This document shows, piece after piece, positions 1 through 7,776 of a DNA stretch of 64,000 bases. The translations under genes and the position numbers were made by a program. The number at the start of each line of letters is the position of its first letter. Position 1 is the stretch's first letter. The stretch lies in contig CAAGBI010000009.1 in the NCBI GenBank assembly GCA_900768015.1, positions 1 to 64,000 of the forward strand, given 5' to 3'. This DNA is from an uncultured Alistipes sp. GTDB lineage: Bacteria; Bacteroidota; Bacteroidia; Bacteroidales; Rikenellaceae. The notes beneath the pieces are model-generated. The model was not told where the DNA came from. It did not search any database and worked only from the letters and a program-made list of their open reading frames with translations.

Positions 1-1344
1 ATAGTAAAGAAGAGCAAGAAGGATAAGTGTAGTAGTAAGATTTACGCCCATAAGGTTATCCTCGCTCTGGGGTTGATGGGATTATTAGAAGGAGTTAAGG
101 AGAATTATAGTCATTCAAGGGAAAATGCTCACGGCTACCATTACAAAATAGATTATTTCAGGTGGTTTGAATTAACGAAGGGCGTTGTCAAGGGTAATGT
201 GTCTATGTCCTTGGATATTGATGTTGATTGGAGTGGATATGAAGATTGGTATGGTGAGAGGCAGTTTGAGACGATAAAGTCAATGACGGTGGAACCAACG
301 GTCTATCAACAGGCAAAGACCTATTTAGAGAAATATGATGAGTATTTCTTCTCTACTACATTGAAAGCAGACGAGAAGAAGCATTTCACTGATAAGTGGT
401 TTGCTGCAAGAGCAGTTTCTGCTATCGCTGAACACGACACCTACTATATGCTCCGCCATAGTGATGACAGCGAGGATAACGATGAAGAGAAGATGATACA
501 TAACGCTGGTAGATACTATACCTGCTTAACCAATATGCAAGGCGAGGTAAGGAGAGAAACACTTCGTATTGACGGAGAGCAGGTGGTAGAGGTGGATATT
601 TCTTCTGCTCAACCTGCTATGTTGGGGCTTCTGCTCCGTGAGCGATACCCTGATGTCAAGTCCGCTTGGCTGGCTCATTGTGAGAAGGGAGACTTCTATG
701 AGTGGATTGGTCGTATGGCTATCGGCAGAGGGATAACGGAAGAGGAGAGGAAGGCTATCAAGTTGTTGGTTATGCGACTACTCTATACCGCTATAAAACC
801 TACGGAAACACAGGATGAAACTCCGTTCTGGTGGTATTTGAAAACCTACTTGAAAGAGAAGGATGCAAGCAAGAAAGAACATCTGGCTACGGGGAAATTA
901 TTCAAGTCCTTTGACTTTATCCTTATGTCTTATCTGAAAGCAGAGGAACCGAAGTTGTATGAACTGGTGTATGAGCATAGAACTAATTTGAAAGAGGTGA
1001 AGCGGAGAAAGCCAACAGCGAAAGGTAAAACAACGAAGAAGAGAAACAACCTATCTATTAGAATGACCGAGATGGAGGTAAAGTATATCAAGGCGTGTCT
1101 GAAAGCAATTGCCCCTGATGTTCATTACTTCTATACCATCCACGATTGTATTGGATGTAAGGCGAGCGATGCAGAGAAGGTAAAGCAAGCAATGTTGGCT
1201 GTCGGTAAGGAGATGTTTGATGCGACACTTAATATCAAGTTGGAGAGCAGAACAGGCAAGACTATAATGGGTGATTTCAAGTTCATCCCCGAAGAAGTGG
1301 TTATGAAGAAAAAGGGTTGGTATCCAGAGAAGAAGGCGGCATAA
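1..1344 (+). CDS. Family-A/T7-type polymerase palm-like protein (5'-partial)
   Basis: The reading frame is open to the left edge, so the start lies outside the window; a TTG at 73 and an ATG at 76 are internal candidates. Numbering from 73, three motifs of the PolA/T7 RNA polymerase superfamily are visible: motif A D175-I-S-S-A-Q180, motif B R226-x3-K230-x3-M234-x3-Y238, and motif C as YTIHDCIG with H357-D358. The A-B and B-C spacings (55 and 128 residues) are close to those of Klenow polymerase (53 and 124). The steric-gate Glu of DNA polymerases is a Gln here, and the Phe of motif B is Met as in T7 RNA polymerase. The protein is far smaller than either family. I do not recognise a named family; a replication or primer-synthesis protein of a mobile element is an inference. 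Confidence 0.6.
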   Translation: MVKKSKKDKCSSKIYAHKVILALGLMGLLEGVKENYSHSRENAHGYHYKIDYFRWFELTKGVVKGNVSMSLDIDVDWSGYEDWYGERQFETIKSMTVEPTVYQQAKTYLEKYDEYFFSTTLKADEKKHFTDKWFAARAVSAIAEHDTYYMLRHSDDSEDNDEEKMIHNAGRYYTCLTNMQGEVRRETLRIDGEQVVEVDISSAQPAMLGLLLRERYPDVKSAWLAHCEKGDFYEWIGRMAIGRGITEEERKAIKLLVMRLLYTAIKPTETQDETPFWWYLKTYLKEKDASKKEHLATGKLFKSFDFILMSYLKAEEPKLYELVYEHRTNLKEVKRRKPTAKGKTTKKRNNLSIRMTEMEVKYIKACLKAIAPDVHYFYTIHDCIGCKASDAEKVKQAMLAVGKEMFDATLNIKLESRTGKTIMGDFKFIPEEVVMKKKGWYPEKKAA

Positions 1345-1367
1345 TCCATATCACATAAATACATTAT

Positions 1368-1384
1368 ATAATAATTATTATTTT
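1368..1384. repeat. AT palindrome, copy 1
   Basis: The 14-nt palindrome ATAATAATTATTAT is followed by a T run, four bases before the next small gene. Two similar sites occur at 1685 and 2683. Confidence 0.4.
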
Positions 1385-1387
1385 GAT

Positions 1388-1597
1388 ATGAGTGTATTGA
1401 TGGTGAATTTGAATAACATAATGAAGTTTGACGATTTTGTCAAAGAAGAGAACGAGAAAGTCGGAAAGGAACCTGTTAAATTGGTGAAGGAGCATAAAGA
1501 CGCGATAAAGGATTATTGCGTAAAACTCCGCGAAGACTACATACACTCCTTCATAGACGAACACGAACGAGATGTAGAACCAGAAGAAGAGGAATGA
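1388..1597 (+). CDS. Small acidic hypothetical protein
   Basis: This is a 69-residue open frame starting at an ATG 44 bases after the polymerase-like gene and ending shortly before a strong terminator hairpin, which supports it as a real second gene of the unit. The product is rich in Lys and Glu, probably helical, and ends in an acidic tail (EPEEEE). There is no signal peptide or membrane segment. I do not recognise the family. A partner of the upstream polymerase-like protein is possible from position only. Confidence 0.5.
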   Translation: MSVLMVNLNNIMKFDDFVKEENEKVGKEPVKLVKEHKDAIKDYCVKLREDYIHSFIDEHERDVEPEEEE

Positions 1598-1631
1598 CCA
1601 CTTTTCAATACAAAACATATCTTCATATTGC

Positions 1632-1675
1632 AACCACTGTAATGTTAGACATTATGGTGGTTGTTTCTTTTTTTG
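1632..1675 (+). terminator. Rho-independent terminator
   Basis: The arms 1632-1644 and 1650-1662 pair (AACCAC.../...GTGGTT with a small internal mismatch) and are followed by a T-rich run at 1663-1674. It closes the two-gene unit upstream. Confidence 0.7.
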
Positions 1676-1684
1676 CCGACGAAG

Positions 1685-1700
1685 AAATAATTATTATTTT
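1685..1700. repeat. AT palindrome, copy 2
   Basis: AATAATTATT core followed by five Ts, a near copy of the sites at 1368 and 2683. It lies in the gap between the terminator and the GNAT gene. Confidence 0.35.
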
Positions 1701-1861
1701 TGTTGATTACGATTTTTACAATAACACCAAAATCATTATTGCATAGAATAAGAAAGCGAAGAGACACAATTACCAAGGTGAGGAAAAATCTTCGTATATT
1801 GAAATATTCAAATGATTTATATATCTTTACACCGATAAATCGGAATTTGTAGTTGATAGAA

Positions 1862-2359
1862 ATGATTTTAAGAAACGCATATAAGAATGAAGCAAATGCA
1901 TCTTACCAGTGTATTGAAGATGCACGAGAATATCACGCGTCCCTGGGATTTACACAATGGCATCCAGATTATCCAACTCTTTGCACAATAAAGGAAGATA
2001 TTGAAAACAGAATTGGATTCGTTTTCGCAGAAGACAATGAAGTGGTTGGATATTGCTGTATCATTATTGGAGAAGAGCCTGCTTACCGTGTTATTGATGG
2101 TTCGTGGAAAACGGATAGAGCATATGCAGTTGTACATAGAATGGCCTTTTCAAAGCATAGCAGAGGAAAAAAATTGTCGGGAAAGGCGATTTCTTTGATT
2201 AAAGATTTTTGTATAGAAAACGGAGTGAACGCGATTCGTGTGGATACACAGGCAGAAAACAAGGTAATGCAACATATTCTTTCCCGCGAAGGATTTGAGT
2301 ATTGCGGACTGATTACTTTTGATGGTGGTCCTAAGTTGGCATATGAATGGGACCGATAA
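1862..2359 (+). CDS. GNAT family N-acetyltransferase
   Basis: This 165-residue protein has the GNAT layout: a central beta hairpin ending in VVGYCCIII, then motif A with HRMAFSKHSRGKKLSG (the R/Q-x-x-G-x-G/A acetyl-CoA loop), and a C-terminal ENKVMQHILSREGFEYCG helix-strand typical of the fold. The substrate cannot be told. I prefer the ATG at 1862 to the in-frame TTG at 1853. A plausible promoter lies upstream: ATTG at 1798-1801 and TATCTTTA at 1822-1829. It is AT-rich compared with the downstream chromosome and sits between a terminator and a broken restriction gene, so it is probably cargo of an accessory element. Confidence 0.8.
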   Translation: MILRNAYKNEANASYQCIEDAREYHASLGFTQWHPDYPTLCTIKEDIENRIGFVFAEDNEVVGYCCIIIGEEPAYRVIDGSWKTDRAYAVVHRMAFSKHSRGKKLSGKAISLIKDFCIENGVNAIRVDTQAENKVMQHILSREGFEYCGLITFDGGPKLAYEWDR

Positions 2360-2379
2360 ATTCCAATTTTTTGCTCTAA

Positions 2380-2634
2380 TGGGAGGCATATGAAAAGCAG
2401 TGTAAGCAGGACGAACTGAATGAGATTATCACAAGTGAGAACCTGAAAGCGGACGAGACCGCCAAGTTCGTGGAGAACGCTTTTCGTGATGGAGCAATAC
2501 GCACAACAGGCACAGATATTGACAAGATACTCCCAGCAATGTCCCGCTTCGGTGGTGGCAACAGGCAGGAGAAAAAGAAGAATGTGATAGAGAAGTTGAA
2601 GTCGTTCTTTGAGAAGTATTTTGGTGTAGTCTAA
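2380..2634 (+). pseudogene. hsdR: Type I restriction endonuclease subunit R, C-terminal remnant
   Basis: An open frame without a plausible start encodes about 84 residues that match the extreme C-terminus of HsdR proteins: a FVENAFRDG stretch, then TGTDIDKIL, SRFGGGNR, and a closing VIEKLKSFFEKYFGV-like tail. A stop codon (2377-2379) lies just upstream in frame and the preceding DNA is the unrelated GNAT gene. The nuclease and helicase domains are gone, so this cannot be a working enzyme. No hsdM or hsdS lies in the window. It records a restriction locus replaced or cut by recombination. Confidence 0.85.
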
Positions 2635-2682
2635 ATGAGAAATTGAGAAGAAGTATTCAAGAGGGGGAAAGGCGTATTGGCG

Positions 2683-2700
2683 AAATAATAATTATTATTT
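2683..2700. repeat. AT palindrome, copy 3
   Basis: AATAATAATTATTATT is a perfect 16-nt palindrome followed by a T, close to the copies at 1368 and 1685. It lies after the HsdR remnant with no gene next to it. Confidence 0.4.
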
Positions 2701-2918
2701 TGGCTATCAATAGTTTAGGAGTGTGTAAATGTGGGGATCTTTGGTGCATTTTTGCTATAAAAAAGTTGCACCGATGTGGGACCGATAGTATAATATGAGA
2801 AGATTAAGAAGGTGAAAAGTAGATAATTTATCACTATTTCTCATTATAGATGTGTATTATTGGCAGTATGAAGCACATATAAAAAGGGTAAGAATACTGC
2901 AAAAATTGGTCCATAATA

Positions 2919-2933
2919 CCTCCCTCTCCGCTA
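2919..2933 (+). other. tRNA-Ser 3'-end-like fragment, possible attachment site
   Basis: CCTCCCTCTCCGCTA matches the T-arm/acceptor end of Bacteroidota tRNA-Ser genes, but no tRNA body precedes it. A terminator hairpin follows directly. Such orphan 3' ends are typical of att duplication by tyrosine integrases. No integrase lies in the window. Confidence 0.45.
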
Positions 2934-2945
2934 GACCACGAAGCA

Positions 2946-2980
2946 AAAAGGTATCGAGAAATCGATACCTTTTGTTTTTA
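2946..2980 (+). terminator. Rho-independent terminator
   Basis: A perfect 12-bp stem (2946-2957 with 2962-2973, AAAAGGTATCGA/TCGATACCTTTT) with a GAAA loop, followed by T-rich sequence. It follows the tRNA-Ser-like fragment as it would a tRNA gene. Confidence 0.75.
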
Positions 2981-3130
2981 TACCTTTGGCGCAAGTTTAC
3001 TTGTAGACAAAGGTGTGGAAACAAAAGATGTCGGCGTGCCGCTTTTTGCGCAGTGGGCTTGCAAGGGCCCCTGCGGCGAGCAGAAGGGATGGGCGTTAAG
3101 CGGAGCAACCAATGGGAGCGCAGTAGCAAG

Positions 3131-3144
3131 CCCCTCTCTCCGCT
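3131..3144 (+). other. Second tRNA-Ser 3'-end-like fragment
   Basis: CCCCTCTCTCCGCT resembles a tRNA-Ser acceptor end, again without a tRNA body and again followed by a terminator (3161). Together with 2919-2933 it suggests two rounds of integration or recombination at serine tRNA ends. Confidence 0.35.
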
Positions 3145-3160
3145 CGAATACAAAGCAAAA

Positions 3161-3188
3161 CGGACGACCACACGGTCATCCGTTTTTT
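3161..3188 (+). terminator. Rho-independent terminator
   Basis: CGGACGACC (3161-3169) pairs with GGTCATCCG (3174-3182) with one mismatch and is followed by seven Ts. Confidence 0.75.
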
Positions 3189-3239
3189 TGTTTATCCCGA
3201 ATAGGATAGCCAGGCTTATTGAGCGATAAGTTGCCCTAT

Positions 3240-3890
3240 TTAGAACATAACACCTGTTTCGACATAGAAGGCGAGGCTGTCACCCTTGAAGTTTGTGGCG
3301 CCCAACGGCGATAACCACTTGATATTCTGGGTTGATAATCCCAAACCAAGGTGGAACTTCGACACCGAGATACCTGCACCGAACTTCAGCATTAGACCAC
3401 CCTTAACCTTACCATATTCGTCGCGAACGAAGTTTGATGCGGCCACAACATTTCCTCCCATGCTCAACGATATATAGGGCGCAATGAGGTCAGAGACTGG
3501 GTAGTATCCCTTGACATTACAATAGATAGGGACACAAAGTGCTCCCCATGTTTTGGGGAAAGGATCAGTTGTAAGGTTCGAAAGCCTACACTCGTCATAA
3601 GCATATTGCAAACCTACACCGACGCCCAGCGAGACATAGTCGCTAAGGCGCGCACTAACGACAGCATCGATATAGGGGCGTGCGAAGGTGGTGTCGATTG
3701 CGCCAAACACCTTTCTATGTATCTTACCACCAGTGATATAGCCCACATTAATCTCATACTGCGGCTTGATGGTTGAAGCAACCTTATTGCGCTCCTTTAG
3801 CTCTGCTCCATAGCCGTCAGAGGGCATTGAGGCCATAACGGGGATTGCAAAAGCAACAATAGCCGCAAGCGATAGTATAAACCCTTTCAT
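3240..3890 (-). CDS. Outer-membrane beta-barrel protein
   Basis: A 216-residue protein with a signal peptide at residues 1-20 (cleavage near VMASMP) and then alternating hydrophobic strands ending in an aromatic C-terminus (VETGVMF), the usual mark of a small outer-membrane barrel. Glycine-rich turns such as LGVGVGLQY and LKFGAGISV fit the porin/OmpA-like barrels common in Bacteroidota. Ligand and role cannot be told. It is 21 bases downstream of the CotH-like lipoprotein gene on the same strand, so the two are probably cotranscribed. Confidence 0.75.
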   Translation of the reverse strand: MKGFILSLAAIVAFAIPVMASMPSDGYGAELKERNKVASTIKPQYEINVGYITGGKIHRKVFGAIDTTFARPYIDAVVSARLSDYVSLGVGVGLQYAYDECRLSNLTTDPFPKTWGALCVPIYCNVKGYYPVSDLIAPYISLSMGGNVVAASNFVRDEYGKVKGGLMLKFGAGISVSKFHLGLGLSTQNIKWLSPLGATNFKGDSLAFYVETGVMF

Positions 3891-3911
3891 AACCTTATTT
3901 GCAACTTAATC

Positions 3912-5429
3912 CTATTTCGCGGGGATAGACTCGGCCTTAACCTTGAAGAAGTTCATCGACGAGCCTGCATCGAGGATGCGGTAGTCGTAGATGTTACCCC
4001 AGCCTGCAGGACGATCCTTAATCTCGCAATCCTCCTCCGTGTCGTTTACGACATAGTCGCGAATCATCGTATGCCAGCCGTTGATGCGGTCGATGGAGTG
4101 CTGATAGTAGAAGAGGTCGTTCGCGGGGTCAATAAGCTCGTTGAGTGCCTCGACATATATCTTGCGATAGTCCTCATACTTCAACACCTTGCCGATAAGA
4201 GGGCATCTGTTCGTGTCACCCCAGTTAAGCGGATCCTGGCGGCCTGAGTCGCTCTGCACGCCGCAGTTGTGCGAGGTGCCAAGCGTATTGTCGTAGTCGT
4301 AGGGGATGAAGAAGAATTTGTAGTTATCCTTATCCGATGAGTTGAAGTAGATGTAGTAGTTGTTACTATTGTTCCAGTAGTCATCCCACATGCCCACAAC
4401 AACATTCACAGCATAGGTGCGTAACAAGAGGCGCACATCGCACACCGAGCCAATCCAGTCGTGGAAGTCCTGACCCTGGCGCTCTGTGACATTCTTCATA
4501 AACTCCAAGAGCTGGGTCTTGGCAACATCAAAGTTCTCGCTGTCGCCCTTATACTCATAGGTATAGTCGTTACCCATATCGTCATCCCAGTGGAACGACG
4601 AGTTGTTTCTATCGTTATAGTTAAGCGTAGCACCCCAACCGCACTTCCATAGGTGGTGCTTATGGTCGCCATAGAGCTCCTTACGCTTCTTAACATATTG
4701 CTCATCAATAGCCTCAATCATCTCGTAGACACCATAGTATGCTGGCTCAGAGTCGCCCTCGACATGAATCCAGAGGCGGCAGTATGAGCTATATGGAGCT
4801 GTCCAGATACCGAAGCGGCGGAAGAGGTCATAGCAGTAGAGCTCACGGCAGTAGGCACGGTCATCCTTGTGCCACTTGAGGTGGAGCTTACGCACATTGT
4901 GCAACTCGTGCTCATCATCCTTCTGATACTTGCGGATGTTAATCATAAAGTGGCAGTGGTGCCAGTCTGCGTTGTAGGTCTGGTGCATCTCGCCACCATT
5001 ACCCTCGGGGCGGCGGCGCGAGGTGTTACCACGGAGGCGCAAGCCAGCATCCTCGAAGTAGTGCGTCTCGCCCTTAGACTTAAACTCCGTGTTGCAGTGG
5101 ATATATGCCACGGTTTGGCTGTTGCGGTCATACTCCTTAAGCAGCTCGTTCCACTGCTCCTCGGTCACCTCCACGCGAATCTCGGGCACGGCGCTCATGT
5201 CGAAGACCCAGTCCAACTCACCCGCAGCCCACGATGTATCGGGGTAGTCATCATTTGAGGGTGGCACAGGCTCCTCCTTGCCGTCATCCTCACCATCATC
5301 CTTACCCTCATCGTCGTTGCCGCCATTAATGTTATTGTCGGGGAAGATTGGCGCTCTATCCTCCACGCATGCACCTCCAACAACCATTAGAAGCGCCGAC
5401 ATTACTATAGTAGATAGTAGTCGTTTCAT
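3912..5429 (-). CDS. CotH-like kinase family lipoprotein
   Basis: A 505-residue protein with a lipoprotein signal (VVGGAC, Cys21), an acidic Asp/Glu/Gly linker to about residue 60, and a CotH-type fold: RLRGNTSRR, the LHLKWHKDDRAYCREL block, an AYYGVYEMIEAID strand and the PYDYDNTLG motif that carries metal-binding Asp residues. CotH proteins are atypical secreted protein kinases, first described on spore coats; in Bacteroidota they are surface lipoproteins of unknown substrate. The acidic linker after the Cys is compatible with export to the cell surface. A TAACTTTG-type -7 box lies at 5465-5472 on this strand. Confidence 0.8.
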   Translation of the reverse strand: MKRLLSTIVMSALLMVVGGACVEDRAPIFPDNNINGGNDDEGKDDGEDDGKEEPVPPSNDDYPDTSWAAGELDWVFDMSAVPEIRVEVTEEQWNELLKEYDRNSQTVAYIHCNTEFKSKGETHYFEDAGLRLRGNTSRRRPEGNGGEMHQTYNADWHHCHFMINIRKYQKDDEHELHNVRKLHLKWHKDDRAYCRELYCYDLFRRFGIWTAPYSSYCRLWIHVEGDSEPAYYGVYEMIEAIDEQYVKKRKELYGDHKHHLWKCGWGATLNYNDRNNSSFHWDDDMGNDYTYEYKGDSENFDVAKTQLLEFMKNVTERQGQDFHDWIGSVCDVRLLLRTYAVNVVVGMWDDYWNNSNNYYIYFNSSDKDNYKFFFIPYDYDNTLGTSHNCGVQSDSGRQDPLNWGDTNRCPLIGKVLKYEDYRKIYVEALNELIDPANDLFYYQHSIDRINGWHTMIRDYVVNDTEEDCEIKDRPAGWGNIYDYRILDAGSSMNFFKVKAESIPAK

Positions 5430-5571
5430 ACTAACACCTTAAATATATTAAAATTATTATTGTACAAAGTTACTCAAAGAATTGAGATATTGATACATTT
5501 AGCCCTAAAAAGATTTGCCATAACTCTCTACCTGAGGTATTTATGCTCAATATAGGTCTCCGCATGGGCGT

Positions 5572-6513
5572 CTACTCCTCGATACTACCCCCTCGGCCTA
5601 TGGTGTTAAGCGAATCCAAAAGTGCGGGATAGTAGCTCTTTGATACAGGGATGCGCTTGATGCTCTCGTCGTCGAGCGTAACGAAGTGCATGCGGTGCTC
5701 CTCACCCATAAAGCGTATCTTTTTCGTGTTTACGATGTAGGAACGGTGGCAACGCACCATGGTACTGCCCTCAAGGCTCTTCTCCACGGTGCTGGTCTTG
5801 CATCGCAATAGGTATGATAGCACCTTGTCGTTGTGCTTGTAGTGAATGTTTATATAGTTATTATCAGACTCAAGATAGTACAGGGCGTTTATATCTATCG
5901 TAAGTCGCAGAGTACCGCCATTATCATAGAAGCGCACCATGTGCGGACTCTTGGGCTCTGCCTTAGGCATCATCTCGGAGACACGACGCTCTACCTCATT
6001 CTCGTTGAGAAGCCTCTTATACTCCTCCCCAAGGCGCCTAATCTCATACTGCGCAGCATCCAACTCCTCGCACTTCGAGCGGTAGGCGGCGTAGAACGAG
6101 ACCATGATATTGGGCACCGCAAGAATTGTCGACACGCAGAATAGCGTGCGCGTACCTATGTCTGTAATGGTTATGCCAGAGTGGTCGAAATAGCGATATG
6201 TCACAAATGTGTATAGTATTGTGATGGCAATCACCTCGCCTACAAGCCAGCACAAATACTGCGCTCGGGTTATGACATACCTATCCTGCAGGCGGTACAT
6301 CGTATATCTGCTGAGGATGAGGATGACGATGGCAGCAACATAGAACAGCAGCGTAAAGAGCATGCTCACCATATCTGTGGAACTAAACCACATGGCGCTC
6401 GAGAATGGCTTGTAGCTAATAAGGAATACTGCCGAGAAGATGACAATGGCAGCTATAGTAACGGTGATATAGCGGCTCGAAACCAGAAATTTTGGAACTT
6501 CACTCTTCGTCAT
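5572..6513 (-). CDS. Membrane-anchored LytTR transcription regulator
   Basis: A 313-residue protein with four hydrophobic segments (about residues 15-33, 47-66, 84-105 and 115-140), a short coiled coil (about 147-175) and a C-terminal LytTR DNA-binding domain (about 190-300) with LYYLESDNNYINI and the MVRCHRSYIVN motif. It lacks a CheY receiver, so the membrane part probably senses the signal directly. Targets are unknown. It has one of the best promoters in the window (6533-6563) and points away from fabH, from which it is separated by 259 bases. Confidence 0.85.
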   Translation of the reverse strand: MTKSEVPKFLVSSRYITVTIAAIVIFSAVFLISYKPFSSAMWFSSTDMVSMLFTLLFYVAAIVILILSRYTMYRLQDRYVITRAQYLCWLVGEVIAITILYTFVTYRYFDHSGITITDIGTRTLFCVSTILAVPNIMVSFYAAYRSKCEELDAAQYEIRRLGEEYKRLLNENEVERRVSEMMPKAEPKSPHMVRFYDNGGTLRLTIDINALYYLESDNNYINIHYKHNDKVLSYLLRCKTSTVEKSLEGSTMVRCHRSYIVNTKKIRFMGEEHRMHFVTLDDESIKRIPVSKSYYPALLDSLNTIGRGGSIEE

Positions 6514-6532
6514 ACACTTAATTATTTGGCTA

Positions 6533-6563
6533 CAAAGTTATTAAAAAATGGTGGTTTGACAAA
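6533..6563 (-). promoter_or_regulatory. Bacteroidota sigma-70-type promoter of the LytTR gene
   Basis: On the minus strand: TTTG (6563-6560), exactly 19 bases, then TAACTTTG (6540-6533). This is an exact match to the TTTG-N19-TAnnTTTG consensus, 20 bases from the start codon. Confidence 0.8.
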
Positions 6564-6772
6564 ACTTTTACCACATATTCTGTAATTTCACCACAAAATA
6601 ACACTTTTTGCCACATTTCGCGTGCGCATACGAACCAGCCGTCTATATTTGCGAGGTCGTTTTGCTCGGCAAGGGCGCGTTAACTAAGGCGAATATTTTG
6701 CAAAGGATGACTTTATGCCCATGTCGAAAGTGAGTTGGAACGAAACAAATGTTAAACTAACACATACTTCTG

Positions 6773-7726
6773 ATGAAAATTATTGGAACAGGATCGGCGC
6801 ATCCCAAGTGTGCAGTGACAAACGAGATGCTTGAGAAGTTTCTCGACACGAGTGATGAGTGGATCACAGAACGCACCGGTATCAAAGAGCGATGCGTAAT
6901 TTCGTCGGAGAAGTTGGAGGACCTCGCAGTGATTGCCGCGAACAAGGCACTCGAGGATGCTGGTCTTACGGCTGCCGACATTGATTTCATTATCTGTTCG
7001 AACGTAGTAAACGAATATGTTACACCTGCTTTGAGCTGTATCATCCAGGGCAAGATTGGTGCGACATGTCCTACTGTAGATATTAACGCTGCATGCGCAG
7101 GCTTTGTCTTCGCCATGGATATGGCCGAGGATAAGATTCAGTGCAAGAAGGCGAAGAACATCCTTATCGTTTGTGCAGAGGAGCCCTCACGCATGGTGAG
7201 CTGGCAGAACCGCAGCACATGTGTACTCTTTGGTGATGGCGCGGGTGCAGCAGTGGTTACCGAGGGTGACGAGCTCAAGGCTATCCGCCTCACAACATCG
7301 TCGCTTACGGATGTGCTCTACTACCAGCGTCGTTTGGAGCCTACGCCCTACATCGACAAAGAGGAGAACTTCGAGCCCCTCGTGATGCGTGGTCGCGAGG
7401 TTTTCAAGCACGCAGTGACAAACTCTTGCCGCGACATCCGCAAGCTCCTCATGCAGACAGGTCTCGAGGCAAGCGACATCAAGTACTATGTTTTGCACCA
7501 GGCAAACCGTCGCATCATCGAGTCTATCCGCGGCTTCCTCGGCGTGGAGGAGGAGAAGGTACCTCACAATGTAGAGCGCTATGGTAATATCTCATCTGCA
7601 GCGCTTCCCGCATTGCTCGACGAGCTCAACCGTGGCGGCAAGTTGCAGAAGGGCGACAAGTTGGTATTCAGTGCTTTCGGTGCAGGCTTCACCACCGCAG
7701 CATGTGTAATTGAGTGGGCAAAGTAA
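6773..7726 (+). CDS. fabH: 3-oxoacyl-ACP synthase III
   Basis: A 317-residue FabH. It condenses acetyl-CoA with malonyl-ACP to start fatty acid synthesis in the cytoplasm. The catalytic triad is visible: Cys108 in NAACAGF, His in LHQANRRI and Asn in GNISSAA. DEWITERTGI near the N-terminus is the family signature and the length fits. It is followed at 50 bases by fabF and then fabG, so this is a type II fatty acid synthase gene group. It is 13 kb from the polyene operon and has ordinary FabH features, so I take it as housekeeping. Confidence 0.92.
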   Translation: MKIIGTGSAHPKCAVTNEMLEKFLDTSDEWITERTGIKERCVISSEKLEDLAVIAANKALEDAGLTAADIDFIICSNVVNEYVTPALSCIIQGKIGATCPTVDINAACAGFVFAMDMAEDKIQCKKAKNILIVCAEEPSRMVSWQNRSTCVLFGDGAGAAVVTEGDELKAIRLTTSSLTDVLYYQRRLEPTPYIDKEENFEPLVMRGREVFKHAVTNSCRDIRKLLMQTGLEASDIKYYVLHQANRRIIESIRGFLGVEEEKVPHNVERYGNISSAALPALLDELNRGGKLQKGDKLVFSAFGAGFTTAACVIEWAK

Positions 7727-7776
7727 AATGTTAATTTCGGGTGCCGCAGGGCATCGCTAAATAAAGAATTAAGACA

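Larger units (their letters stand above)
2990..3188 (+). ncRNA. Candidate structured RNA (weak)
   Basis: A promoter-like TACCTTTG sits at 2981-2988 and a strong terminator at 3161-3188, with no protein gene between. Inside, GGGCTTGC (3055-3062) pairs perfectly with GCAAGCCC (3126-3133), and GCGCAGT occurs at the base of both arms. No -33 element is evident. This could be a small RNA or only tRNA-array debris; I cannot name a family. Confidence 0.25.
2635..3239. other. Intergenic region with att-like sites and a possible RNA
   Basis: No convincing protein gene is present. The stretch holds an AT palindrome (2683), two tRNA-Ser-like 3' ends (2919 and 3131), two terminators (2946 and 3161) and a GC-rich segment with an enclosing 8-bp stem. 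Open frames here on both strands look like chance. Confidence 0.6.

Noticed and set aside
2852..3229. Open frames on both strands after the HsdR remnant
   Set aside because: They run through terminators and tRNA-like fragments, with no coding features.
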